This document shows, piece by piece, positions 36,841-48,600 of a DNA stretch of 64,000 nt. This stretch comes from Typhlomys cinereus (Eukaryota; Chordata; Mammalia; Rodentia; Platacanthomyidae). Position 1 is the stretch's first letter; every line of letters starts with the position of its first letter. The DNA lies in assembly GCA_023101885.1 (NCBI GenBank), contig JALPQD010000304.1:1240001-1304000 (forward strand), given 5' to 3'. A model generated the notes under the pieces. It did no database searches and was not told the DNA's origin. It worked only from the letters and a program-made list of their open reading frames with translations. Both the position numbers and the translations under genes were made by a program.

Positions 36841-39117
36841 AATTTCTTTTTTATGTTTTTACTTATTTTTCTAGTTTTACAAGCATATTGAGTACTTATC
36901 CCTGCTTCCCTTCATCCCCCCCACCCTCCCATTCCCTTCCTTCCCTTCATCAACCCATCCCACTCCCTCCCACCCTCCTGCTTGTCTGCTTCTATGGACC
37001 CCAAGGTTCCCTCTGGCTTGTCTACTTTTGCGGGGGTTCAGGTCTCTGTGGCATACCAAGTTGCCTCTCTTCTGGCCACCCCACAGATAGGGACATTTCC
37101 CTTTACTCATCCAGCTTTAGTCCCCAAGGTTTCTACTATATGTTCTTATCTCTCTTGAGTTCCTTGACAGTCTATGGGGCATGTTGGTACGTCAGTCATT
37201 ATGCAGGTCTGGTAAGGACAAGTCTCACTGCAGTGATTCCTAGATGTAGCAGTCCTGCCTTGAATGGAATGTCTTGTCCATAGGATTATTTCTTACAATT
37301 CCATCCATTTACCAGCAAATTTCATATGTACCGCATTTTTATTAACCATTCGTCTACATCTAGGCTAATTCCATTTCTTTGCTATTGTGAATAGGGCTGT
37401 AGTAAACATAGACATATAAGTTTCTTTACAATAAGATATAATGTCCTTTGAGAATATTCTTAGGAGTGGTATCGCTGATCATACAGTAATTTGATTTTTA
37501 ACATTTTTAGGAACCTCCATACTGATCTCCAAAGAGGTTGTATAAGTTAGCATTCTCACCAATAATGAATGAGAAAACTTTTCTCACCAGCATTTGTTGT
37601 TATTTGTGCTTGGGGCTTTAGCTATTTTAATTGAAATAGTATCTCAGGGTGATTTTTAATTTGCATTCCCCTAATGTTTAGGCAAGTAGAAATTTTTAAG
37701 ATATTTATTAGAGTGTTGGATTTCATCCTGTGAAAAGTTTCATTTTAGTTTTAAGGCCCATTTTTTATTTGGTTTCTTACTATCTTGATATTTAATTTTT
37801 TGAGTCCTTTGTATACTCTGGATATTAGTCCTCTCTCAGATATGTAGCTAGCAAAGATTTTCTCCTATTCCATCAGTTGCCTTTTTGCTCAATTAACAAT
37901 ATGTTTTGCTGAACAGAAGCTTTTAATTTTATGAAATCATACTTGTTGAGTATTGTCTTATGTCCTGTACATTTGTGATCCTATTCAGAAAATGTTTACT
38001 TAGGCCAGTCAGTTCAAATGTACTCCCTACTTCTGATTCTAAGAGTTTTACAGTCTCCAGCCTATCATTAAGGTCTTTGATCCATTTGGAGTTAATTTTC
38101 TTTTTTTACGATCTTAAGAAAGTTTTTATTTTATTTTATTTTCCTATTTAACAAGTTGTTCAAATGATTGACTATATAAAAATGACATGTGGTGTGTGTT
38201 TCAGTTCTAGAGAAAAAAATTAAATTAAAACAAAATATAATAACATATGTAATCATTAAACTTTATTCCCAACTGATTTTGTCACCTGCAGTTTGGAAAT
38301 TTGGTACATACATTAAGAATGTGCCCCCCCATGTATATGTGTGTGTTTATGCATGTGATTAATTGACATAGTGAAAAATATTTTCTCAGTATGACACAAA
38401 CTTACTTCTTTATTTCAAAACATGTAACCTCTATCTCTCATTTCCATATGTTTTAGCTGCATTGATGCTACTTCAGTTATTCTCATGTACTCAATGCTCT
38501 CTGGCCTTAGGATCTCTGGCATATTTTTAATTCCTAAAAGTGTTAATAGTCAATCCTTTCTTTCAAGAGAATGATTTCTACCATGACTACACAGAAAGAC
38601 CCTATTTCATAAAGAGTGAGGATCTCTGTATTGATAAATACTTATAACTTCCTTATTAATAGAATACAATACTTAATAACCCAAAATTCTTAGATAAAGA
38701 GAATAGATGAGTTATGGTATATCTGTAGAGTAGAATGCAACAAAAACCAAAAGAAATTAACTGCTAGGAGTTAATTTTCATGCACAGTGATAGATAAGGA
38801 TCAAGTTTCATTCTTCTGCATATAGATATCTAGTTTTATTAGCATCATTTATTGAAGATGCCATCCTTTTCCAATGGATTTTTTGGACACCTATGTCAAA
38901 AATCAATTGACTAAAGGTGTATGAGCTTATATCTAGGGTCCTCAATTCTAATCCATTGATCAGATTCTCTGTTTTTAAGCCAGTGCCATGTTGTTTTAAT
39001 TACTATGCTATGGTAGTATAGTTTAAGGTCTAGTATGGTAATATCTCCAGCTGTTTTATTATTCAGGATTGGTTTCCTTATCCAGGACCTTTTGTGCTAT
39101 AACATGAAGATTGTCTT
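36841..39117 (-). mobile_element. Old L1, antisense, split by a later insertion
   Basis: On the minus strand this reads 3' UTR (36880-37270), then the ORF2 C-terminus and backwards into ORF2. Signs are GAATAGGGCTGTAGTAAACA (37391), AGCATTTGTTG (37590) and TCAGATATGTAGCTAGCAAA (37837), which mirror the ORF2 end of the young minus-strand L1 at 43300-43900. It continues at 38780-39117. It is much more diverged than the young elements. Confidence 0.8.
38101..38766. mobile_element. Insertion of about 666 bp within the old antisense L1
   Basis: The L1 sequence stops at 38100 and resumes at 38780, with a perfect 13-bp target duplication (38088-38100 and 38767-38779). The insert starts with a T-rich stretch, as expected for a minus-strand retroelement tail. 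Its body is AT-rich and not recognised, though the last 60 bp resemble a LINE ORF2 end in the forward sense. Family unknown. Confidence 0.7.
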
Positions 39118-39904
39118 ATTGAAGAAAATACTATTCAAATAAATCCTTGCAAACAAATTTCTCAAAGTACAGCAAAAATTGGAATAAGCACATCACATAT
39201 GAAAATGAAACTGAATTAAAGAAAATTGTATATCACCCAAATATTAATATATTACTATATATTGAAACAGAAGGTATACATAGAAAGTTAGCATTTCATT
39301 GGAGTACTGTAAGCATATTAGAGATATGCTGAGGGACTTTCTGTCCAGATAGTGAGGTTAAATTTCACGTTTTCAAGTCTTTCAAATGATATATATGTGA
39401 GCACAACCTACTATTTGATGTGTGTTTGAAATGTCTAGAGTATATGACTTTATGATTATTATGTTAGACACTGAAAGAGGCTTTACATGAATTCAGTTGG
39501 AGAAGGTAAATTAGCCCTCTTTCTTATATCTACTTTCCTGAAATCTCTGGTATTAAGGCAATTCAGACTTTGGGAACTATGTATCTTCTGCAGTTATACA
39601 TTAATAAGAGAGTTCTTAAAATAATAAATTTTCCTCTGAGAGTGACCAATCAATCTTTATGTATTATATGAATTATGATATTTAGAATATTTTGCAAGAA
39701 AATAAATGACACAAATAATAATTATATTACTGTGGCTCACAAGAAAGATGAGCCTCTTTATGAACAGTCTTTGGGGGTCCATCTTATGATGAGTTTGATT
39801 AAATTAAAAAGCTGTCTTCTTTTGAGCTGATTATAGACTGGATTTTCTTTGACTAACGTAAAAATAGATTCTTTCCATGAATCATCTACTTTTAAATTTT
39901 TTCA
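39118..39904. other. Non-coding stretch, nothing recognised
   Basis: AT-rich, with no gene, RNA or repeat that I can support. Confidence 0.4.
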
Positions 39905-40080
39905 GGGGCTGGGGAGATGGCTCATGGGTAAAATATTTGTTTACAAGCATGAGAACTGAGTCCAAATCACCAGAAGCCATGTAAAAGCCAGACACAGTGT
40001 TACATGTATGTGATCCCAGTAGTCATGTGGAAAGATGGGAGGCTAACAGAACTGTTTCATATGTGTGAAAGTCATAATGA
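39905..40080 (+). repeat. Rodent tRNA-derived SINE, older type
   Basis: GGGGCTGGGGAGATGGCTCA at the head, then a body with AAGCCAGACACAG and GTGATCCCAGTAGTCATG. It differs from the main SINE after its first 50 bp and resembles B4-type elements. Confidence 0.65.
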
Positions 40081-40206
40081 AACACATTCTTTTGTAAGCT
40101 AACTAAAAACTTCAATCACAGATTTTTTTTGACTGAAAGTTTTTCAATGGGGAAGATGAGACAGATTGTGGAAGACAGTGGTATTTTTGACATAAAAGAT
40201 ATTGGT

Positions 40207-40470
40207 GAGGATTAGAAAGATGCTCAGGGGTTAAGACTCTGTCTTGCAAGCAGAAGGTTCTGAGTTTGGATCCCAGGTCCCATGTAAAAACACCAGGCAG
40301 AAACAGTGGCAGCCTGTGCTTCTAGCCCTGGTTGGTAGAGCCTGAGAAATCCCAGAGCAAAGCAAAGAAGAGGTAGAAGCAATCCAAGATAATACCCAAA
40401 GTCACCCTTGTCCTCCACAGGGACACACAGTGCCCTCTGCTCTGATACACACACAGATAGATAGATGATT
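40207..40470 (+). repeat. Old copy of the main tRNA-derived SINE
   Basis: GATGCTCAGGGGTTAAGACT, then AGGTTCTGAGTTTGGATCCC (B box), a GGCAGAAACAGTGGCAGCC body and CACAGTGCCCTCTGCTCTGA. It pairs well with the copy at 9196 and marks an older subfamily with a distinct 3' body. Confidence 0.75.
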
Positions 40471-40521
<51 letters not shown>

Positions 40522-40532
40522 GATAGATAGAT

Positions 40533-40564
<32 letters not shown>
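40453..40564. repeat. GATA microsatellite on a SINE tail
   Basis: About 25 GATA units with three TGAT-type breaks (40467, 40521, 40532). Confidence 0.95.
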
Positions 40565-40565
<1 letters not shown>

Positions 40566-40689
40566 AGCTTAAAATATTGATGATGATAAAAAGCATTAAT
40601 CTCAAATACTTTTTTTACCTAGAAAAGTTATTTCTCATCACAGGATAAAACCAAGGCTAATAGGAGCAGGAATACTAGTAAAATATTGA

Positions 40690-41038
40690 GGATCCTATGG
40701 GCTCTAAGATCCTAAGAGGCAAGGGATTAACAGCCACAGTAGTGTTCCTATACTAAAAGGGAACACAAAAAAGAGCTCTAGACAATGCTACTGAGTCCTT
40801 ACACCTCATCATAGAGGAGGACCCAGAGGGAAGTTTGACATACACACTAAAGGATGCTCCAGGAATGGGGGGAAGGGCACTGGGAGAAAGGGAGGGAGGA
40901 GGGAAAGGAAGGGGAAAAGGGGGGAGGGAGCAAAGGGATCCAGGGAGGGGTGGAGGAAGGGAGGAGAATGGGGTACCTATCAAGTTTTTATGAGTGCAAA
41001 AAATAAATTTAAAAAATGTCACATGACAAAAAAAAAAG
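40690..41038 (+). mobile_element. 5'-truncated L1 3' UTR
   Basis: TAAGAGGCAAGGGATTAACA, TATACTAAAAGGGAACAC and TCCTTACACCTCATCA match the 3' UTR of L1 element 3 at 25905-26000. A polypurine tract follows (about 40866-40965), then an A-rich tail. Target duplication not resolved. Confidence 0.8.
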
Positions 41039-41660
41039 AAATCTTAGCACCAAAGTGTAAAAATCATTTGGAATTGTAGTTTCTATAGAAAGTGAAAATG
41101 GATTTTTTTTTAAAAAGGGGGAACAAAAGTTCAAATCAGTAGTTGTGTAATACTGGGCAAACTATGGGAACCATCTTTCAGCAGTGTACTGGACTATTTG
41201 CTATTTCTCCTGGACTGACATTTGCATACCACACTGATCTGTAGATCACTCACAAAAAGGTGACAACTTTCGCCCCATCATTCAGAGGCATATTCTAAAA
41301 TGCCCAGTGTGTGCCTAAAAGTATGGATAGTTCCAGTCATGCATGCCTATAATAAAGTTACTTATAAACTCTAGCTAGCAATGGAGAATAAGAGAAAATT
41401 TGGAAGAAAATATACTGTAATACAAGTCATTTAAAACTTATAAGCTGTTTATTTCTGGAAATTTATGCTTAACATTTCTGGACCATAGTGAGCTGGAGAT
41501 AAATTACAACCTCAGAAATCAATACCTCGGATTAGGGGGTGCTCCAGCATGTACTAACAAGAGCAGAGACCCCTGCTATGCCACAGCCCTGCCAAGACAG
41601 CGTTCCTGTCTACAGAACAGAATACCAATCCTGATTCTGTCCTTCTTTGGGCTTATATTC
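41039..41660. other. Non-coding stretch, nothing recognised
   Basis: No gene, RNA or repeat could be supported. Confidence 0.4.
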
Positions 41661-41663
41661 TCT

Positions 41664-41718
<55 letters not shown>

Positions 41719-41937
41719 GTGGAGGACTAAGGGTGACTTCAGGAACTAACCTGGATTCCTTCTACCTCCTTTTTGCTTCACTCTGGGATTTCCCAGGCTC
41801 CGCCCATCGGGGGCCAGAAGTACAGGCCTCCCTCATTTTCTGCTTGACATTTTTATGTAGGACCTGGGATTGGAACTCAGGACCTTCTGCTTGTGAAGCC
41901 GAGTCTTAACCTCTAAGCCATTTCTCTAGTCCAGGCT
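41661..41937 (-). repeat. Old SINE, reverse, with GT/GA microsatellite
   Basis: GT repeat then GA repeat (41661-41716) as the tail on the minus strand, followed by the SINE body and head (GGACTAGAGAAATGGCTTAG on the minus strand, ending at 41932). Its right part is included in the long duplication copied at 43926. Confidence 0.8.
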
Positions 41938-42018
41938 TGTATTCTTAGAAAGGTCTTTAGTTTCTTGATGCCTCGATTTCCTTTTCTGCTGAAGGGGACT
42001 CCTTCTACCTGCTTCTTT
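41776..42018. repeat. Left copy of a duplication of about 240 bp flanking an L1
   Basis: Runs from CTTCACTCTGGGATTTCCCA to CTCCTTCTACCTGCTTCTT. The same sequence, with a deletion of about 22 bp and a few substitutions, is found at 43926-44146. It includes half of an old SINE and unique flank. Read as an exceptionally long target-site duplication. Confidence 0.8.
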
Positions 42019-43925
42019 TTTTTTAATTTTTTTATAATACATTTTTTATTATTATTTCAACTCATACAAACTTAATAGGTACACCAGTTCCCTCCCTCCC
42101 TCCTCCTCCCCCCCAAACCCCCTGCTCCCCTTCCCCTCACCCCTCCCGCCCCATCCCCCCCATGCCTCCCGCCCCAATTCCCAGAGTCCTTTCTTGTGCA
42201 TGCCTGACTTTCCTCTGGGCCCTCCTCTCTGATGACGTACAAGGACCCAGTGGCATTTCCTTGAACCCCTTCCTGTGTTCCCCTTAAGCATAGGAACACT
42301 ACTGTGGCTGTCAATCCCTTGCCTCCAAGGATCTTGGTGCCTTTTGCAGATGATAGACTTTGTGAGGTCAATAGTGTGTTGGACATTGCGCTGGGCATAC
42401 AATGTCCAATTATGATTGCTTCGGCCCTAACTTGTGTGGAGTATCTTGCAAATCATTGCTCCTCCCATCCTTTTGCTCTTACACTCTTACCACCCCCTCT
42501 TCCGCAAATGTCCCTGAGCTTCAGGATGGGGAGAGATTAGTCTGGCCTAGTTCTAGGTGGTTGATATAGAGTCTCTGAAGTTCTGGATTGTGGTTCGTTG
42601 ATTTTCTTTTGCAGTTTTGTTGCTCCTGTAATGCCCTCCACTCCATCGTGATGGGCACTGTATGTCACCCCCTGGCCAGAGACAGAAAGCTGTTAAACTG
42701 GAGTCTTATTATAAGAGCACATTCAAGAGTAGATGTAATACTTATACCCAAAATTGGAATCGCAGGGTCATATGGCATTTGGCAATGGGAGGGGTCAATC
42801 ACCCATTTGCAAAATGGTTACTTTTTAATCTGCCAGACTATATGCCCTCCCCTTCTGGTGAGTTCATACCCCCTTAGTTGTAAATGATCAGGAACGAATT
42901 GTGAACTTAACTAGGTGTCACATTACTTTCTTGCAGTCCTTGATGGAGGCCTATTTTCTCTACTGTAACATGGTCACTTCTCTCCTTGTTTCTGGTGTGG
43001 CCCTCCAACCCCATCCCTCCTGTTCATAATCCTTGCAATTACTGTAGGTAATACATAGATTTATCTATGCGTGTCTCAAGATGGACAGGGTGGGTTTGGT
43101 ATTAGGAGCCACCTATTAGGGAGTACATACGGCGCTTAATTTTCTGGGTTTGGGATACTTCACTTAATATAATTGTTTCTAATGACATCCATTTCCCGGC
43201 AAATTCCAGTAATTCATCATTTTTGATGGCTGAGTAGTACTCCATTGTATAGATGTACCACCTTTTCCTTATCCACTCATCAACTGTTGGACATTTGGGC
43301 CGATTCCATGTCTTTGCTATTGTAAACAGTGCTGCTATGAACATGGTCGTGCTTGTGCTATCGAGGTGAACCTCTGCTGTATGGGGGGTTATTCCCAAAA
43401 GTGGAATAGCAGGGTCATATGGCATTTCAATCTTTAATTTCTTTAAGAATCTCCAGATGGCTCGCCAGAGTGGCTGTATGAGCCTGCACTCCCACCAGCA
43501 ATGTAGGAGAGTTCCCCTCTCTCCACATCCTCTCCAGCATTTGTTGTTGTTTGTGTTGTGGATTTTTGCCATCCTGACCGGGGTGAGATGATATCTCAGG
43601 GAAGTTTTGATTTGCATTTTCCTGATGGCTAAGGATGTGGAGCATTTTTTAAGATATCTGTTAGACATTTTAATTTCATCCCTAGTAAAGTTTCTTTTAA
43701 GTTCCAGGGCCCATTTTTTAATTGGGCCATTAGTTTCCTTGGTGTTTAGTTTTCTAAGTTCTTTGTGCACTCTGGACAGTAGAGCTCTGTCAGATATGTG
43801 GTTAGTGAAGATTTTCTCCCATTCTGTGGGTTGCCTTTGAGCTTGTGTTACAATCTCTTTATCTGAACAAAAGCTCTTTAATTTCACAAGATCCCAGCTG
43901 TTGAGAGTTGGTAGCAGTGACTGTG
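42019..43925 (-). mobile_element. Young L1, antisense, 5'-truncated
   Basis: On the minus strand: part of ORF2 from about 43925, the ORF2 end (stop near 43180), the 3' UTR (43100-42060) with polypurine tract (42150-42080) and an A-rich tail at 42019-42055. It is close in sequence to element 2. The 5' break corresponds to about position 16073 of element 2. Confidence 0.93.
43183..43925 (-). pseudogene. L1 ORF2 C-terminal fragment
   Basis: An open minus-strand reading of about 245 residues from [20 protein letters not shown] to the family C-terminus. It includes the knuckle [18 protein letters not shown] (about 43535-43490) and [20 protein letters not shown]. No start of its own and no endonuclease or RT core, so not functional. 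The open frame runs upstream into flanking DNA (to 44031) by chance. Confidence 0.85.
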
Positions 43926-44146
43926 CTTCACTCTGGCATTTCCCAGGCTCCGCCCATCGGGGGCCAAAATGCTTGGCATTTTTATGTAGGACCTGGGATT
44001 GGAACTCGGGACCTTCTGCTTGTGAAGCCAAGTCTTAGCCTCTAAGCCATTTCTCTAGTCCAGGCTTGTATTCTTGGAAAGGTCTTTAGTTTCTTGATGC
44101 CTCGATTTCCTTTTCTGCTTAAGGGGACTCCTTCTACCTGCTTCTT
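43926..44146. repeat. Right copy of the duplication of about 240 bp
   Basis: Matches 41776-42018 but lacks about 22 bp (in the segment after GGGGCCA near 43971). Its last 13 bp (44134-44146) were themselves used as the target of a SINE. Confidence 0.8.
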
Positions 44147-44446
44147 TTTCTTTTAATTTTTTTAATTTTTTTATTATTTATTCAATTGTGAGTGTATGTG
44201 CGTGTGTATGTATTTATGTGTGTGTGTGTGTGTGTGTGTAGAACCACGGACGAATTCGGGAACCACCATGGACGCCTCCACCTCCTTGTTACTCTGCCCC
44301 GGGATTCACAGGCTCCGCCCACCAGGACCAGAACCGCAGGCCGCCCCCGCTTCTGCCTGGCGTCTATACGTGGGGTCTAGGATCCGAACTCAGGACCTTC
44401 CTCCTGCAAGGCAGAGGCTTAACCCCTGAGACACCTCTCCAGCCCC
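44147..44446 (-). repeat. tRNA-derived SINE, reverse, in the duplicated segment
   Basis: Full copy with head on the right (GGGGCTGGAGAGGTGTCTCA on the minus strand), B box, body and a GT tail (44215-44239). Target duplication of 13 bp (44134-44146 and 44447-44459). Confidence 0.92.
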
Positions 44447-44459
44447 CTACCTGCTTCTT

Positions 44460-45497
44460 AAGTTGTATGAGACTCTCAAGATTGCACCCAGACTTTACAG
44501 GACACAGCCCCTAGCTCACTGCAGATGTGCCCCTCCCAACCCATGCACACTTTCTGTACATGACCCTTCACTCCGATTCTCAGTGGTTCCCCTGCCCAGC
44601 ATGGGCGCACCATTCCAGCTTCTGTGGAATACATGCAATATTGTGAACAGCAAGAATCGTTCACATGTGATCTAAAGTACTCTTACTGTGCTATGCCGCG
44701 ATGCTGTGGGATCACTGCTAGACACCTAGAAATCATATATCTTTCCCCAAGCTTCTGTGACAGGAATGCTGGGATTAGATGGATGCTTTCCATGTGATGC
44801 ATATGTTCATATTGTTGCTGCTGCTGCTGCTGGTGTGTGTGTGTGTGTGAGTGTGTGTGTGACATGTTTATGGTATACAAGTGTGTGTGCAGGTGTATTT
44901 ATAGTTGGGCTGTGCTTGGTGAAGTCCCAGCCGATGGAATGTTTAAGCCCCAATCAAAGAAGCTCAGTCTTTCCTGTGAAGATCATAGACATGTGGCAGG
45001 GGCCTGGTGAATTGTAAATTTTTTAAAGCAAAAAAAAATGAGGATCCTATGAGCACAAAGAAAGCAAAAATTTGGCTCCATATCCCTAGTATTTGCCTCA
45101 GTTCCCATATACAAATTAAACCTCCTAAAATACCCACCCAAAACATGCAGATAATATACACATAAATGGTTTCATTTGTCTGTTAAACTTGTATTCCCTA
45201 TAACTACTTAAAATTTACTGGTTTTTCATCTACCCAAATGATGTCTACCCTTCCTCCTTTTTGTCAGCATGATACAAACCTTCATAAGATATTATCCTAC
45301 ATGTAACAGACATCATTGGGTAGAAAAGCTTGGGAATTCTAAAAGTAGAGAAAGGCTGCGGGGAGCATAGAAGGAAAATAAAGTAACTTTGAGTACTTCA
45401 GGAATATCCTGTGTGTGAAGAATATGAATTATAGACACATTTCTAAGAAGCAAAGGACTCTGCTTATTTTTTTCAACAAAATAATCTCTGATCTCAC
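44460..45497. other. Non-coding stretch with a short TGC/TG repeat
   Basis: TGC and TG microsatellite at about 44813-44864. No gene or RNA could be supported. Confidence 0.4.
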
Positions 45498-45645
45498 ATC
45501 ATGATGGCTAATATTGATTCACAGCTTGACAGGATATGTTAATGAAAAATTTTCTTCACTGGGCTAATTGAAGTGGAAAGATATACCCTGATGTTGGTGG
45601 CAACATCCCATGGACGTGAGTCCTAGACCGAATAAAAAGAAAACA
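45498..45645 (+). repeat. Left half of an interspersed rodent repeat
   Basis: ATCATGATGGCTAATATTGA, CAGCTTGACAGGATATG and CCTAGACCGAATAAAAAG form the front of a known rodent repeat whose ending appears at 53533-53709. The array begins at the ACTGATCACTAGCATTCCC segment of this element. Confidence 0.65.
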
Positions 45646-48600
45646 CACTGATCACTAGCATTCCCTCTCTACTTCCTGACTGATCACTAGTGTCCCTCTC
45701 TACTTCCTGACTGACCACTAGCATCCCTCTATACTTCCTGACTGATCACTAGTGTCCCTCTCTACTTCCTGACTGATCACTAGTGTCCCTCTCTACTTCC
45801 TGACTGATCACTAGCATTCCCTCTCTACTTCCTGACTGATCACTAGTGTTCCCTCTCTACTTCCTGACTGATCACTAGTGTCCCTCTCTACTTCCTGACT
45901 GATCACTAGTTCCCTCTCTACTTCCTGACTGATCACTAGTGTTCCCTCTCTACTTCCTGACTGATCACTAGTGTCCCTCTACTTCCTGACTGATCACTAG
46001 TGTCCCTCTCTACTTCCTGACTGATCACTAGCGTCCCTCTCTACTTCCTGACTGATCACTAGTGCCTCTCTACTTCCTGACTGATCACTATCTTCCCTCT
46101 CTACTTCCTGACTGATCACTAGTGTCCTCTCTACTTCCTGACTGATCACTAGTGTCCCTCTCTACTTCCTGACTGATCACTAGTGTCCCTCTCTACTTCC
46201 TGACTGATCACTAGTTCCCTCTCTACTTCCTGACTGATCACTATCGTTCCCTCTCTACTTCCTGACTGATCACTAGTGTCCCTCTCTACTTCCTGACTGA
46301 TCACTAGCGTTCCCTCTCTCTACTTCCTGACTGATCACTAGTGTCCTCTCTACTTCCTGACTGATCATCTTTCCCTCTCTACTTCCTGACTGATCACTAG
46401 TGTCCTCTCTACTTCCTGACTGATCACTAGTGTCCCTCTCTACTTCCTGACTGATCACTAGCGTCCCTCTCTACTTCCTGACTGATCACTAGCATCCCTC
46501 TATACTTCCTGACTGATCACTAGTGTCCTTCTCTACTTCCTGACTGATCATTAGTGCCCTCTCTACTTCCTGACTGATCACTAGTGTCCCTCTCTACTTC
46601 CTGACTGATCACTAGCGTTCCCTCTCTACTTCCTGACTGATCATTAGTGCCCTCTCTACTTCCTGACTGATCACTAGTCCCTCTCTACTTCCTGACTGAT
46701 CACTAGTGTCCCTCTCTACTTCCTCCTGACTGATCACTAGCGTTCCCCTCTCTACTTCCTGACTGATCTCCAATGCCCTCTCTACTTCCTGACTGATCAC
46801 TAGTGTCCCTCTCTACTTCCTGACTGATCACTAGCGTTCCCTCTCTACTTCCTGACTGATCACTAGTGTGCCTCTCTACTTCCTGACTGATCACTATCAT
46901 TCCCTCTCTACTTCCTGACTGATCACTAGTGTCCTCTCTACTTCCTGACTGATCACTAGCATCCCTCTCTACTTCCTGACTGATCACTAGTGTCCCTCTC
47001 TACTTCCTGACTGATCACTAGCATTCCCTCTCTACTTCCTGACTGATCATTAGTGCCCTCTCTACTTCCTGACTGATCACTAGTGTCCCTCTCTACTTCC
47101 TGACTGATCACTAGTGTTCCTCTCTACTTCCTGACTGATCACTAGCATTCCCTCTCTACTTCCTGACTGATCACTAGTGTCCTCTCTACTTCCTGACTGA
47201 TCACTAGTGTCCCTCTCTACTTCCTGACTGATCACTAGTTCCCTCTCTACTTCCTGACTGATCACTAGTGTCCCTCTCTACTTCCTGACTGATCACTAGT
47301 GTCCCTCTCTACTTCCTGACTGATCACTAGTGTCCCTCTCTACTTCCTGACTGATCACTAGTGCCCTCTCTACTTCCTGACTGATCACTAGCGTCCCTCT
47401 CTACTTCCTGACTGATCACTAGTGTGCCTCTCTACTTCCTGACTGATCACTATCATTCCCTCTCTACTTCCTGACTGATCACTAGTGTCCCTCTCTACTT
47501 CCTGACTGATCACTAGTGTCCCTCTCTACTTCCTGACTGATCACTAGTGTCCTTCTCTACTTCCTGACTGATCATTAGTGCCCTCTCTACTTCCTGACTG
47601 ATCACTAGTGCCCTCTCTACTTCCTGACTGATCACTAGCGTTCCCTCTCTACTTCCTGACTGATCGTAGTGCCCTCTCTACTTCCTGACTGATCACTAAT
47701 GTCCCTCTCTACTTCCTGACTGATCACTAGCATCCCTCTCACTTCCGACTGATCACTAGCATCCCTCTCTACTTCCTGACTGATCACTAGCGTTCCCTCT
47801 CTACTTCCTGAATGATCACTAGTGTGCCTCTCTACTTCCTGACTGATCACTATCATTCCCTCTCTACTTCCTGACTGATCACTAGTGTCCTCTCTACTTC
47901 CTGACTGATCACTAGTGTCCCTCTCTACTTCCTGACTGATCACTAGCGTCCCTCTCTACTTCCTGACTGATCACTAGTGTGCCTCTCTACTTCCTGACTG
48001 ATCACTATCATTCCCTCTCTACTTCCTGACTGATCACTAGTGTCCCTCTCTACTTCATGACTGATCACTAGTGTCCCTCTCTACTTTCCTGACTGATCAC
48101 TAGGTCCTTCTCTACTTCCTGATGATCATTAGTGCCCTCTCTACTTCCTGACTGATCACTAGTGCCCTCTCTACTTCCTGACTGATCACTAGCGTTCCCT
48201 CTCTACTTCCTGACTGATCGTTAGTGCCCTCTCTACTTCCTGACTGATCACTAATGTCCCTCTCTACTTCCTGACTGATCACTAGCATCCCTCTCTACTT
48301 CCTGACTGATCACTAGCATCCCTCTCTACTTCCTGACTGATCACTAGTGTCCCTCTCTACTTCCTGACTGATCACTAGCGTTCCCTCTCTACTTCCTGAC
48401 TGATCATTAGTGCCCTCTCTTCTTCCTGACTGATCACTAGTGTCCCTCTCTACTTCCTGACTGATCACTAGTGTCCCTCTCTACTTCCTCCTGACTGATC
48501 ACTAGCGTTCCCTCTCTACCTCCTGACTGATCTCCAATGCCCTCTCTACTTCCTGACTGATCACTAGTGTCCCTCTCTACTTCCTGACTGATCACTAGCG

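Noticed and set aside
43102..44031. Minus-strand frame of 309 residues
   Set aside because: It is the C-terminal part of L1 ORF2; its first 35 residues come from flanking SINE and duplicated DNA.
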